From Pachyseris speciosa (Eukaryota > Cnidaria > Anthozoa > Scleractinia > Pachyseridae), in the NCBI GenBank assembly GCA_016490735.1, contig JAEMWC010000268.1:502501-566500 (forward strand): 64,000 bases of DNA, given 5' to 3'. The position numbers and the translations under genes were made by a program. The notes below the pieces were generated by a model. It ran no database searches and was not told the origin of the DNA. It was given only the letters and a program-made list of their open reading frames with translations. Shown in pieces: positions 55,183-64,000 of the stretch. How positions within the stretch are numbered: the first letter of the stretch is position 1; every line of letters starts with the position of its first letter.

Positions 55183-56116
55183 CAAGTACTTAAACCCAAA
55201 ACGCCGGAACGCCGGTGAAATACTTATCCCGGAAACCCGGAATTGGTAAACCCGGAACGCTGAAATACTTAAATCCGGAAGAGTGTGTAATTGCATGAAA
55301 ATCATCTATTTTATTGTAGATACATGTCGAATGCTATTAAAAGGCGCAGTAACAACTTAAGTTTGCAAAGGCGTTGTTGAGCGACGGATGGCAACCGGAA
55401 GTGAGGCGCTTTTCCTTTTAAAGTGTCTTTACTTTTTCTAATAAGATCTGTTTTAAAACTTTGGGGAAACCACTGCCCTGGTTTGTAAAAAGTGCCCTTC
55501 CGGTTGGCTTTCGTCGCTAAAACTTCCTACTGACTGCGTAAAACACAACAGCCAAAGACGAAACCAGCGCCTTCTTACAACATAAGCCGCGGTTATCTCC
55601 AAGTCATTGCGACTTTGTGTTACGACTGCGCATGAACATTCGAAAGAAATTGCAACAAAACATGGTATTTTTACTACCAAAGTAAGTCCTGTTCGTTGTT
55701 CGAAATAAGGACATGTTCACCTTCCTGAGCTCGGATCCATGCTTGAAACCCGTAATGAATAAATTGTCATAACTATCCAAATGGCGGAAAATTAATAAAT
55801 TAGTGACGTTGTTGGTAACACGGTGAATTCAAACCAACGCGGTACAGCGAACCAGTAGTTGTGTATTTAACAGCAAACTATTTTTAATACTCAGCTAATT
55901 TATTTCTTCTGAAAACTTCGATAGCAATAACAATGATTGCAGTTTTGATAAAAAGGCAGACATATTTAGATGTTGGGATGAAATTAAAAAAAAAAAAACA
56001 ATGAATTTTAATTTTCATGCAATCGCACACCGTTCCAGGTTTACGTATTCCGGTGTTCCGGGTTTATGTATTCCGGCGTTCCGGCGTTCCACCGTTCCAG
56101 GTTTAAGTACTTGCCT
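55183..56116. mobile_element. DNA element with CAAGTACTTAAACC ends
   Basis: Terminal inverted repeats CAAGTACTTAAACC and GGTTTAAGTACTTG, followed inside by arrays of CGCCGGAACGCCGG, CCGGAAACCCGG and their inverses. Flanked by identical TCATCAGCGG at 55173-55182 and 56117-56126, a target duplication compatible with hAT-type 8-10 bp. The interior frames have no transposase similarity. Non-autonomous, 934 bp. Confidence 0.8.
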
Positions 56117-56885
56117 TCATCAGCGGTTTGCCATACAAACGAGGCAACTGGGTTAGTCTTTATAGCTCACTTTCCAAAAGACTGGACTTCGAGAATGCCG
56201 CGCAAGCAGTTGTAAGGACGCCAAAGTAAACAAACACGGTGAAAGATTTTGCACTTTTGGTATAATCTGTAAAATGTTAGATCAGAGGAGTTAATGAAAT
56301 CATTCATGAACCAAGTTACACAGCAGCATTTTCGTAGTTAGTATCCCCTCAAACAATCCCACAATCACTTGCGGGGCACTTTCGATCCCAGGCTATCACT
56401 CTTTTCCAAAGTAAGCTTTGGACCCTTTTGACTCGTTTGAATGCCTTTATAGAAAACGTATTTCTGACTTCAGCTACCGTAGATGGTGTTTTAGAAACAC
56501 TGATTTGACACAATGCCTACAAAACACACCCAGCTTTCTCAGGTATGAAATTCAAATGGCCCTCTACAACAATTAGATAAATATTCCTTTCGATTTCGAC
56601 TGTTACCAGCCAAAACGGACAATAAGCATTTTCTGCAGGGGTGGTATAGGGTGATTTTAAGTAAGAACACGCATGCGCATCTGGCGCGAAACGTGGGAAA
56701 GTGTGGACAAGGGAGAAACGATTGGTTTTGTTTCTGCTTCTTATTGGTTGAGAGAATTGTGCGCGTTTTCGCTGAACAATCAAAGATCAAAGTGATGCCG
56801 GCAGAACCAAACCAAACGAGAAGAACTTTCTCAATATACTCTGTTGAAAATTGGTCTAACTTAAACAATCGACTTTGTTTATCAG

Positions 56886-57182
56886 AACCAGGAGATGCTC
56901 CCCAAAATGTTGTCGGACAAAACACCAGCTCAACCAGCATCTTAGTTTCATGGGATGAAGTGCCAGTAGAACAGCAGAATGGTATTATCACGGGTTACAC
57001 CTTAGGCTACAGCTCACAAACCGAGAATCACAATGGATATGTTCCAGTTGGTCTCTTCGTTCGTCAAGAGCAAATCACAGAACTAAAGGAGTATGTCAAC
57101 TACAGCATCTCAGTGTTTGCATCTACTGTGAAAGGAGATGGACCACACAGTGTAGCTATTTTTGTAACAACAGACCAGGATA
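56886..57182 (+). CDS. FN3-domain exon FN3-18, second subtype
   Basis: 297 nt, phase 1-1; acceptor TTTATCAG. EPGDAPQNVVGQNTSSTS, VSWDEVPVEQQNGIITGYT, VRQEQITELKEYVNYS, VTTDQD. The preceding intron is open in frame from 56651, which has no coding character of its own. Confidence 0.85.
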
Positions 57183-57189
57183 GTAAGTG

Positions 57190-58195
57190 ATACAAGGTTC
57201 CATAATTAACGTTTACGTGAAGAACGTCCTGTTACCACTTGGCGGCAGCGCAGTAGTAAATGTTTTGAGGCCAGTTCACGACAAATAGCCAGTGAATAGC
57301 GTTTGATAACAAACTGATCAATGCGATGTGTTTTTAGAGCAACAATTTCGTTCTTTGTTGAGTAAGAGTGTGCTGTTGTTAATGCGAACTGTTTCGTAAT
57401 GGATTTACTGTAAATTATTGATTTTTTTTTTCCGATTTAAGCTGTATTTTTAGTCTCTTAGAATTTTGATTTTGCATGAATATCTTGCGATCCACCAACA
57501 GCTATGGCAAAATGCACATGCTAGCGATCGTCTGTCTTTTTGTGCACTTCTTACGTTTGCGATTTCTGCGAAATTCACGGCCTGCTGAGGGTTTTCTTTG
57601 CGTTTGTCACTTTCTCCTCCTATTCCGTTGCTAAATTTGTTATTCTTGCGATGTTTGTGATTCTTCTACCCTTTTTGTCTTTGTAGTAATTTATAAAGAT
57701 TTGCTTACAAATTTTTGCTAACGCTTTCATTCCTCAACATATCTCTTTTTGTGTTGAGAGCAAAGTGAGATGGCAATAATATTTAAAGCGTAGAAAATAA
57801 ATTAACATTTTTCCAAAGTATTCACTGCAATTGCGAATATGCCACCTAATGACAATCCAGACCAAGCATTATGCAGGACGCTTGTCACATAAACCTTGTT
57901 CAATGGCCGTGGCTCCCGTGGCCCAGTTCATCCCACCGAGTACAGTGTAGTAATCGGAAGGTCACAGGTTCCACCCTTAATCGAACAATTGGGAATTTTT
58001 CCGAGTATGCGTGGGTTGCCTATGGAAACATCACATCTTTATTTTTCTGTTGTTTTTAATTCGTGAAACTGTCGTTTTTCTTGCCAAGACTGGATTTATT
58101 TTTGCAGTATGATTGTCCGTTTATCAAAGACTAACTCTTCAATCCTGTGACTGCTTTGTGGGCCTTTCTATGGTAAAACTTGCTGTGTTTTGTTT
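57190..58195. other. Intron FN3-18/FN3-19, nothing recognised
   Basis: AT-rich. A short piece near 57890-58000 (CGTGGCTCCCGTGGCCCAGTT ... GGAAGGTCACAGGTTCCA) resembles a degraded tRNA-like or SINE head, but no box B is clear. Confidence 0.35.
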
Positions 58196-58203
58196 ATTTA
58201 CAG

Positions 58204-58500
58204 AGCCCAACGCTCCACCAGCTAATATCCACGGACGCAGCCCAAATTCTACCACTATTGAGGTCAAATGGGACACGGTTCCAGAAGCTGATCAAAATGG
58301 TGTTATACTGAGATACACAGTTACTTACAGGGCCTTACCAGATGGTAGTCCACGATCCAAGGTAGTCAATGCTCCAGCTACCCAGGTGAAACTGACAGGG
58401 CTTATCGAGTTCACCAACTACAGCATGACAGTGTTTGCATCCACAGTGAAGGGAGATGGAAATGTCAGTTTACCTATCATTGTGTTCACAGATGTAGACC
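58204..58500 (+). CDS. FN3-domain exon FN3-19, last exon seen
   Basis: 297 nt, phase 1-1; acceptor TATTTACAG. PPANIHGRSPNSTTIEVKW, DTVPEADQNGVILRYTV, LIEFTNYSMTVFAST. More diverged than its neighbours. Its consensus donor (GTAAGT at 58501) requires a downstream exon, but none is visible up to 64000. Confidence 0.84.
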
Positions 58501-59980
58501 GTAAGTTTGCAGAAAGCTGCTTCCTAGTCTCATGTTGCCACCTTCTAGTCGAGGCTTCTCTGCTTACCTGGCAATGCATAAACTAGCCAATCCCAGCTTA
58601 ACAGCGAATGTCGCTAAGGCTTGAGCCAAATTGGAGATGGTTGAACAAAACCTTCCTTAATACTTTGTTTGTAGTTAGTCCTCGGGATGAAATAACTCAC
58701 CATGGTATTTGTGTGATTTATAACAAAAACGTGAGCTGAGCATCAGGGGGGACGTTTAGGCCTCAACAAGCATTTTTGGGGACATTTTGCACCTTGAAAA
58801 TTTGAGTTTTGTTGGCAAAATATTTCAAAGCGCAACTTTAAACATAAAAATCTGCTTATATCATAGCAAACTTTCATCCTTCCTCTCAATAAATTTGTTA
58901 TCAATTTTTCACCTTGCGACCCCCTCCTGGTGACCCCAGTGCCTTATCATTTGAAGGGGGAAAATGCTTTTTAAAAAAGCTGAAAATAAGACATCTTTAA
59001 ACAAACTTTCCTCTTTCTGGTATTTGGATTTTCATCAAAATTGAGACTGGATATGAATATTTCACTCTTTGTGAATCGTTTGCGGCTAAAAACTCCGCGG
59101 GCACTCCATAATTTTTCGAAGGCTAATCAATTTACAATGTATACCTCAGGCGTTACGATTTTTCGTACTTTTTATTCACGACTATCTTTCTTTTAAATAA
59201 TATTATTCAGGCGATTTCACTTAAGATCGTTCGATTTTTTACTATAGATTGTATTTATTTAGGTTTGGCAGTCAGATATCGAGCAGATTTGCCGTTATTA
59301 TTTTTCAAAAATCGAACCTTCAAGTAAGCGGTTAATTTATGCAAATTACTGTCTTCGAGTTACTGGGCACGAAAAATGTATAACTCATTTTTCCAGCATA
59401 GTTAACCGCTCTGAAGGTATCTAAATTATACATACCACTAGCAAAGCCATCTGTTCGAGAAACATTTCAGAGTCAACGGGAAATCACACAGTAAAGTCCG
59501 AGGTTCCTCAGTGAACGTCTCATATGGAGAGAATGCATGTCGGCGCGTTCAAACCACAGTTCTCATCTTCGGTGACGGCTCGAATGGTTACTTTTACAGC
59601 GACACCCTATCCAATTTGCTGCATCTGCAATTGGTTCGCCATAAAGCTCCAGACATCATCATTTCTTTTTAGAGTTAGCTGACGGACATCTTGCATCTTG
59701 GTCCTGATTTCAAGTAATGATCTGGCATTCAGTTCCTACCGGCTGCTTCGTCAACGATGTGGAGAATGCTGTTTAAAGCACTTTTAAACTTCGGGATGTT
59801 TAACTTTGAAATGCCTTGCTATAAAATTGCTGGCAAGTTAATTGTAATGTAGCTCGAAAGCTGCGAAGTTCTACGATTTCGTGCCCACCAAGGGTTCAGA
59901 ATGGTGTTTATGTTCGTGCGCGTTTCCGCTGACCGGTTCTTATTGCAACTCGAGGCGTGCCTGAGTAGAATTCGAACTAA

Positions 59981-60126
59981 GCCCCAGTTGTTTAAAGAGC
60001 GGGTAACTCCATCCAGCGGATAAGTCGCTATCCAGCGGACAAAATACATCGAAACTGATACATTTTATTCGTTGGATAGCGACTTATCCGCTTGATAGAG
60101 TTATCCGCTCTTTGAACAACTGGGGC
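59981..60126. mobile_element. Hairpin MITE in the left arm
   Basis: Ends GCCCCAGTTGTTTAAAGAGC and GCTCTTTGAACAACTGGGGC, with inner pairs GGATAAGTCGCTATCCA/TGGATAGCGACTTATCC; nearly the whole 146 bp folds back. Not present at the mirrored place in the right arm. Confidence 0.85.
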
Positions 60127-60299
60127 CTGATTTCTTCCTGCTATTTATCCTAAATTTTAGTTCAGTTACCATACCTTGAAGATCTTTAATGCTCACTTTT
60201 AAAAGGAATTCCTCCGTTTTGGAATTAAGCTGGTACTTAAAACAGAGTCTTAACACGACAAGTGGGGCAATGCAGGTTCCGCAAATGATCTTAATAAAT

Positions 60300-61340
60300 T
60301 AATTGCCTGGGGCGTCCATTAAGTTAAGGGTCCTGGGGAGGGAGACCGGTAGGGGCGTTAAATACTACAAGATATGAGGCGTTTATTAGAAATAGGCGTT
60401 TATTTCACTTTAATTCACTGTCAAAATTTGTGGAAAACGAAAATATGCCGTTCGTTGATGACCGAAATAAAGTTACTGACACATTGATACAGAAATTATG
60501 AAGATAAAAGAGCGCAACAGGTACTTTTGAATTTGGGATTGAACAAGATGCACTTCTACTGTTGACCAAGCAAGCAAGAAACTTAATTAATGGCATGATT
60601 TTACTCTATGGAACGTTTCCTTGGTTTCTGAGGCGATTTGGGGGGGCGTCAATTAGAAACGGTTTCTTTATTAGAGGGGAGCGTATAATACAAACTTAAC
60701 ACCTCAGGAGGAACGTTCATTAGAAATGAGGTGTTTATTTGATAGTGGTCGTTGACGTATGACTAGTTTTGCGGTTTGGGAGGCTTTCTTTCTACTAACG
60801 TCAGAGGTCACTTGCCGGGAAGCTAGAAACTAGAATGTAAAATACCTGAAACACAAGCATGTTTTCTTCATTTCTGGCCTTCCTCGTGGTCTTTGAAACT
60901 GCATCAGGATTTGCTTTAAACCCAGTGTACTCATCCTCTTGAAAAATTTCATTCCAAAATTCTTTCTGTCTTTCACTTAAGGGAGATAACGATTGGTAAG
61001 ATTTTAGTGCCCACCGATGGTCGTCAAAAAGGGGACACACATCATCCGGATCTATATCCTCATTCCGTTGCTACACTATACCCACGAGTCAGCTTCGAAA
61101 CAGTGACTAACACATGGGCGCTTTTGGAATTGACTGATACATAACCTGTTTGACACAACTTAGAAACGGCATATGATGTGCTATTTTAAGTGCCCACCCA
61201 AAGCTGGTACTTATTTTCTTGACTAACAAAATTATAGTCCGACGGATTTCTTTAAAGATTCTACTTCCAATTTCCCATTAAAGATCCTTGGGGCAAGTGG
61301 CCTCTTACTTTAGTAGAAAGAAAGCGCCGCAGGCAGCAAA
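60300..61340. other. Central spacer of the inverted element
   Basis: Unpaired sequence. The minus frame 61040-60801 (79 codons, LSERQKEFWNEIF, KTTRKARNEEN) is not recognised; 60405-60596 likewise. AGGCGTTTATT/AATAGGCGTTTATT direct echoes near 60380-60410 and 60740. Confidence 0.4.
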
Positions 61341-61551
61341 AGTTGGCATACCTCAACACCTGCATTGCTCCCCTTTTGTAAAGACTCTGTTCCAATTTAA
61401 TTCCATAGCAGAGGAAAATCTTTTAAAAATGAGCATTAAAGATCTTCGAGGTATTGTAACAGAACCTAAACTTGGGGTACTATGCTATTGTTCAACACGC
61501 CTCGAGTTGCGAGCAAAAAGAACCGGTCAGCAGAAACGCGCACAAATATAA
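61288..61551 (+). pseudogene. Unrecognised coding remnant in the right arm
   Basis: 87 codons (HLHCSPFVKTLFQF, EENLLKMSIKDLRGIVTE). The left arm carries a diverged inverted counterpart on the minus strand (LHCPTCRVKTLF in shifted frames and KVSIKDLQGMVTEL-like), so this is element coding sequence, not a host exon. Function unknown. Confidence 0.35.
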
Positions 61552-62198
61552 ACACCATAGCTGAACCCTTGGTGGGCATGAAGTCGTGGAACTTCGCAGC
61601 TTTCGAACTACATTACAATTAACTTGCCAGCAATTTTATAGCAAGGCATTTCAAAGTTAAACATCCCGAAGTTTAAAAGTGCTTTAAACAGCATTCTCCA
61701 CATCGTTGACGAAGCAGCCGGTAGGAACTGAATGCCAGATCATTACTTGAAATCAGGACCAAGATGCAAGATGTCCGTCAGCTAACTGTTAAAAGAAAGG
61801 ATGGTGTTTGGAGCTTTATGGCGAACCAATTGCAGATGCAGCAAATTGGATAGGGTGTCGCTGTAAAAGTAACCATTCGAGCTGTCACCGAAGATGAGAA
61901 CTGTGGTTTGAACGCGCCAACATGCATTCTCTCCATATGAGACGTTCACTGAGGAACCACGGACTTTTGTGTGATTTCCCGTTGACTCTGAAATGTTTCT
62001 CAAATTGATGGCTTTGCTAGTGGTATGTATAATTTAAGTTACCTATTATAGATACCTTCAGAGCGGTTAACTATGCTGGAAAGTTTAGTTATACATTTTT
62101 CGTGCCCAGTAACTCGAAGACAATAATTTGCATAAATTAACCGCTTGCTTGAAGGTTCGATTTTTAAAAAATAATAACGACAAATCTGCTCGATATCT

Positions 62199-62877
62199 CA
62201 GGGACCGCGCAGAGGGAGGGGCTGGGGGGCTTTAGCCCCCCCCCCCCCCACCCCACGAATTTAACGACCGCAACACTGACAGAAAGCGTAATTTTGGCAC
62301 TTTTCAAGTATATGATGTACAGTAACTTTAATATCATTCACTTAATTATTTTCAGTTACCGGTTGTTTTAAATTTCAGAGCAGTGGAAATATTTTGAATG
62401 AATAATTAAACAATTATCGAACTCGGCTTTTGTATGATATGAAGATATGCAGATCTCGGAGGGTGTTATCCTCCTCAAGCCTTCGGCTTCGGCGGATAAC
62501 ACCCTCCTCGATCTGCATAATTTTCCATATCATACTCAGCCTCGTCCAATAATTGCTAATTATACAGCGTTGAGTTTAAGGCAGCTCAAGCAAAATCGTT
62601 GGATTTCTGGCTTATTTATAGTAATTAAACGTTGATACCAGTAGTATAACAGTCTATGATATTTCAATTTAGTGATGGTGAATTTTGAGACCCGATAGCA
62701 ACATCACTGAAGATGTAGAAAGAAATAATAGTTTTATCGTTATAAAAGCATTCTCCGTCACTTTAGAGAAATTAAATAAAAATTCCCAAACATGCCCCCC
62801 CCCCCCCCCCACAAAACAAAATCGTCCATGCGTCCTTCTTTAGCCCCCCCACTCAAAAACTTGCTGCGCGGTCCCTG
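62199..62877. mobile_element. hAT-like MITE nested in the right arm
   Basis: Perfect 14-bp terminal inverted repeats CAGGGACCGCGCAG. The left arm (about 59272-59290, inverted) shows the uninterrupted site GATATCTGACTGCC. Flanks TATCT/TATTT suggest a short target duplication. Inside are C-runs near both ends and a strong hairpin at about 62443-62520 (GGAGGGTGTTATCC/GGATAACACCCTCC). Confidence 0.85.
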
Positions 62878-63079
62878 TATTTGACTGCCAAACCTAAACA
62901 AATACAGTCTATAGTAAACAATCGGACGGTCTTAAGTGAAATCGCCGGAATAATTTTATTGAAAAGGAAGATAGTCGTGAATAAAAAGTACGAAAAATCG
63001 TAATTTTGCCTGAGGTATACATTGTAAATTGAGTAGCCTTCGAAAAATTATGGAGTGCCCGCGGAGTTTTTAGCAACAA

Positions 63080-63082
63080 ACA

Positions 63083-63127
<45 letters not shown>

Positions 63128-63258
63128 CGATTTATTAGTAGTACTTCCACAAGGTGGCTTTTCGCCTACTAATTACAAATCTCAAATCAAATCAAGTTAA
63201 ATCAAATGTTGGTTTTGAGGAGAGGGGAAAACCGGAGTACCCGGAGAAAAACCTCTCG
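63080..63258 (-). mobile_element. SINE 3' end in the right arm
   Basis: An AAT run (63086-63125) followed by a body with AAATCAAATGTTGGTTTT and GGAGAGGGGAAAAC, the same as the 3' part of the SINE at 44795-45020. The tRNA-like head is missing. The left arm lacks it. Confidence 0.7.
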
Positions 63259-63734
63259 GAGCACATCCAGTATCAATTTTGATGAAAATCCAAATACCAG
63301 GAAGAGAAAAGTTATTTTAAGGATGTCTTATTTTCAGCTTTTAAAAAACTATTCCCCTCCCCCCTTTAAAATGATAAGGCACTGGGGTCACCAGGGGGGG
63401 GGGGGGGTCGCAAGGTGAAAAGTGATAACATATTTCTTGAGAGGAAGGATGAAAGTTTGCTATGATATAAGCACATTTTTATCTTTAAAGTTGTGCTTTG
63501 AAATATTTTGCTAATAAAACTCCATTTTTCAAGGTGCAAAATGTTCCCAAAAATGCTTTTTGAGGCCTAAACTTTCCCCACTGATGCTCAACTCAGATTT
63601 TTGTTAGAAATCAAACAAATACCATGGTGAGTAGTTTCATCCCAAGGACTAACTACACACAAAGTATCAAGGAAGGTTTTGTTCGACCATTTCCAATTTT
63701 GCTCAAGCCTTAGCGACATTCGCTCTTAAACTCT

Positions 63735-64000
63735 TTCAGTTGATTATTGCAGTTTTGTAGACTTCTCAATCCAACGAGTCCTACGAGGCTTTTTGCAATC
63801 AATATAACAGTCTAATCATTATGTTTCTTCGCTTTTCTGAAATCGTCTTCAAACAAAATAGTACAGCTTTCCTTTCATTCACTGATGCAATTTCCAAACG
63901 GGCCTGAAATACCCTGCAAACTCAAACAAAAGTTATTCTGAACATTTTTGTCATTGAAATTTTTAGTAAGCATGAAGCATAACAAAACCTCCTTTGCTTC
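63735..64000. other. Downstream flank, nothing recognised
   Basis: Intron or intergenic sequence after the inverted element; no exon of the large gene could be identified. Confidence 0.4.

Larger units (their letters stand above)
7446..58500 (+). other. Partial gene model: modular Ig/FN3 adhesion-type protein
   Basis: One plus-strand gene is inferred from 36 phase 1-1 exons in a row: a Ser/Thr-rich exon, 16 Ig exons and 19 FN3 exons (one broken). Junction codons are consistent throughout: Ig exons end with T and the next starts AT (TAT, Tyr), and FN3 exons mostly end A or C and start AG or AA. Intact exons give about 3,450 codons. The Ig-then-FN3 order resembles cell-adhesion and recognition proteins of the Dscam, sidekick, L1 and receptor-phosphatase type, but the sequence does not single out an orthologue. 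Signal peptide, membrane segment and cytoplasmic region are not found; the acceptor at 7446 and the donor at 58501 show that exons are missing at both ends. It could be two genes, Ig array and FN3 array; the phase-1 chain through Ig-16 and FN3-1 argues for one. Confidence 0.7.
58602..63725. mobile_element. 5.1-kb element of two long inverted arms, flanked by TTAA
   Basis: The left arm (58602 to about 60295) and right arm (about 61345 to 63725) are inverted copies ending in AGCGAATGTCGCTAAGGC, with TTAA directly outside both ends (58598-58601 and 63726-63729). About 1 kb of unpaired sequence separates the arms. Three younger insertions lie in the arms (59981-60126, 62199-62877, about 63080-63258), each missing from the opposite arm. 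Small coding remnants near 59820-60049 (minus) and 61288-61551 (plus) are mirror copies of the same unrecognised frame. TTAA targets are typical of piggyBac elements, but no piggyBac transposase is seen. Confidence 0.75.

Noticed and set aside
58597..63729. Autonomous piggyBac transposon
   Set aside because: TTAA flanks fit, but no piggyBac transposase motif is present and the arms are far longer than typical ends.

Overview
This is eukaryotic DNA, most likely from a cnidarian and probably a stony coral. The reasons are an AT-rich background, canonical GT-AG introns, many short phase 1-1 exons, and a dense mix of Penelope-like elements, LINEs, a tRNA-derived SINE, MITEs and a Crypton-like tyrosine recombinase. 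The assignment rests on overall character and on protein families known from anthozoan genomes. No search was possible.

The main content is one very large plus-strand gene, cut at both ends of the window. A Ser/Thr-rich mucin-like exon (7446-7889) is followed by 15 closely related single-exon Ig domains, one divergent Ig domain (38542-38841), one distinct FN3 domain (39614-39931), and 18 further FN3 exons up to 58500. One of those FN3 exons (45239-45538) is broken. Every exon starts and ends in phase 1, so any exon can be skipped, duplicated or shuffled without a frameshift. The intact exons sum to about 3,450 codons. No signal peptide, membrane segment or cytoplasmic exon could be assigned with confidence, so those are probably outside the window. 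The layout suggests a secreted or cell-surface adhesion or recognition protein that is still expanding by local duplication. The Ig units repeat as exon plus intron about every 0.8 kb, and a segment of about 5 kb carrying FN3 exons is present twice (about 40638-45538 and 46048-50878).

Region by region: 1-7445 holds no certain exon of this gene. It has hammerhead-like motifs (1736-1776, 1893-1921), a decayed Mutator-like transposase with a DEDDh exonuclease (2107-3905) and a hAT-like MITE (4879-5328). 7446-12836 is the mucin exon and Ig-1 to Ig-6. 13080-22570 is a large block of mobile DNA inside the Ig-6/Ig-7 intron: GTTCC/GGAAC arrays, a Myb fragment, an SF3-helicase-like remnant, 174-bp tandem repeats, a Crypton-like recombinase gene with two nonsense codons, and a foldback element. 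22920-27290 is Ig-7 to Ig-12. 27300-31780 is a repeat family interrupted by a 1.33-kb palindromic Penelope-like insertion with a 14-bp target duplication. 32259-33272 is Ig-13 and Ig-14, then another copy of the same repeat family (33282-35337), then Ig-15. 36500-38480 is a minus-strand LINE broken by another repeat. 38542-58500 is Ig-16 and the FN3 exons with nested LINE, SINE and MITE insertions. 58602-63725 is a 5.1-kb element made of two long inverted arms, flanked by TTAA.

The strongest leads are the modular Ig/FN3 cassette array, with five Ig exons whose unspliced donor side encodes a membrane-like hydrophobic tail, and the recombinase/SF3-helicase/GTTCC-array block as a possible undescribed transposon.
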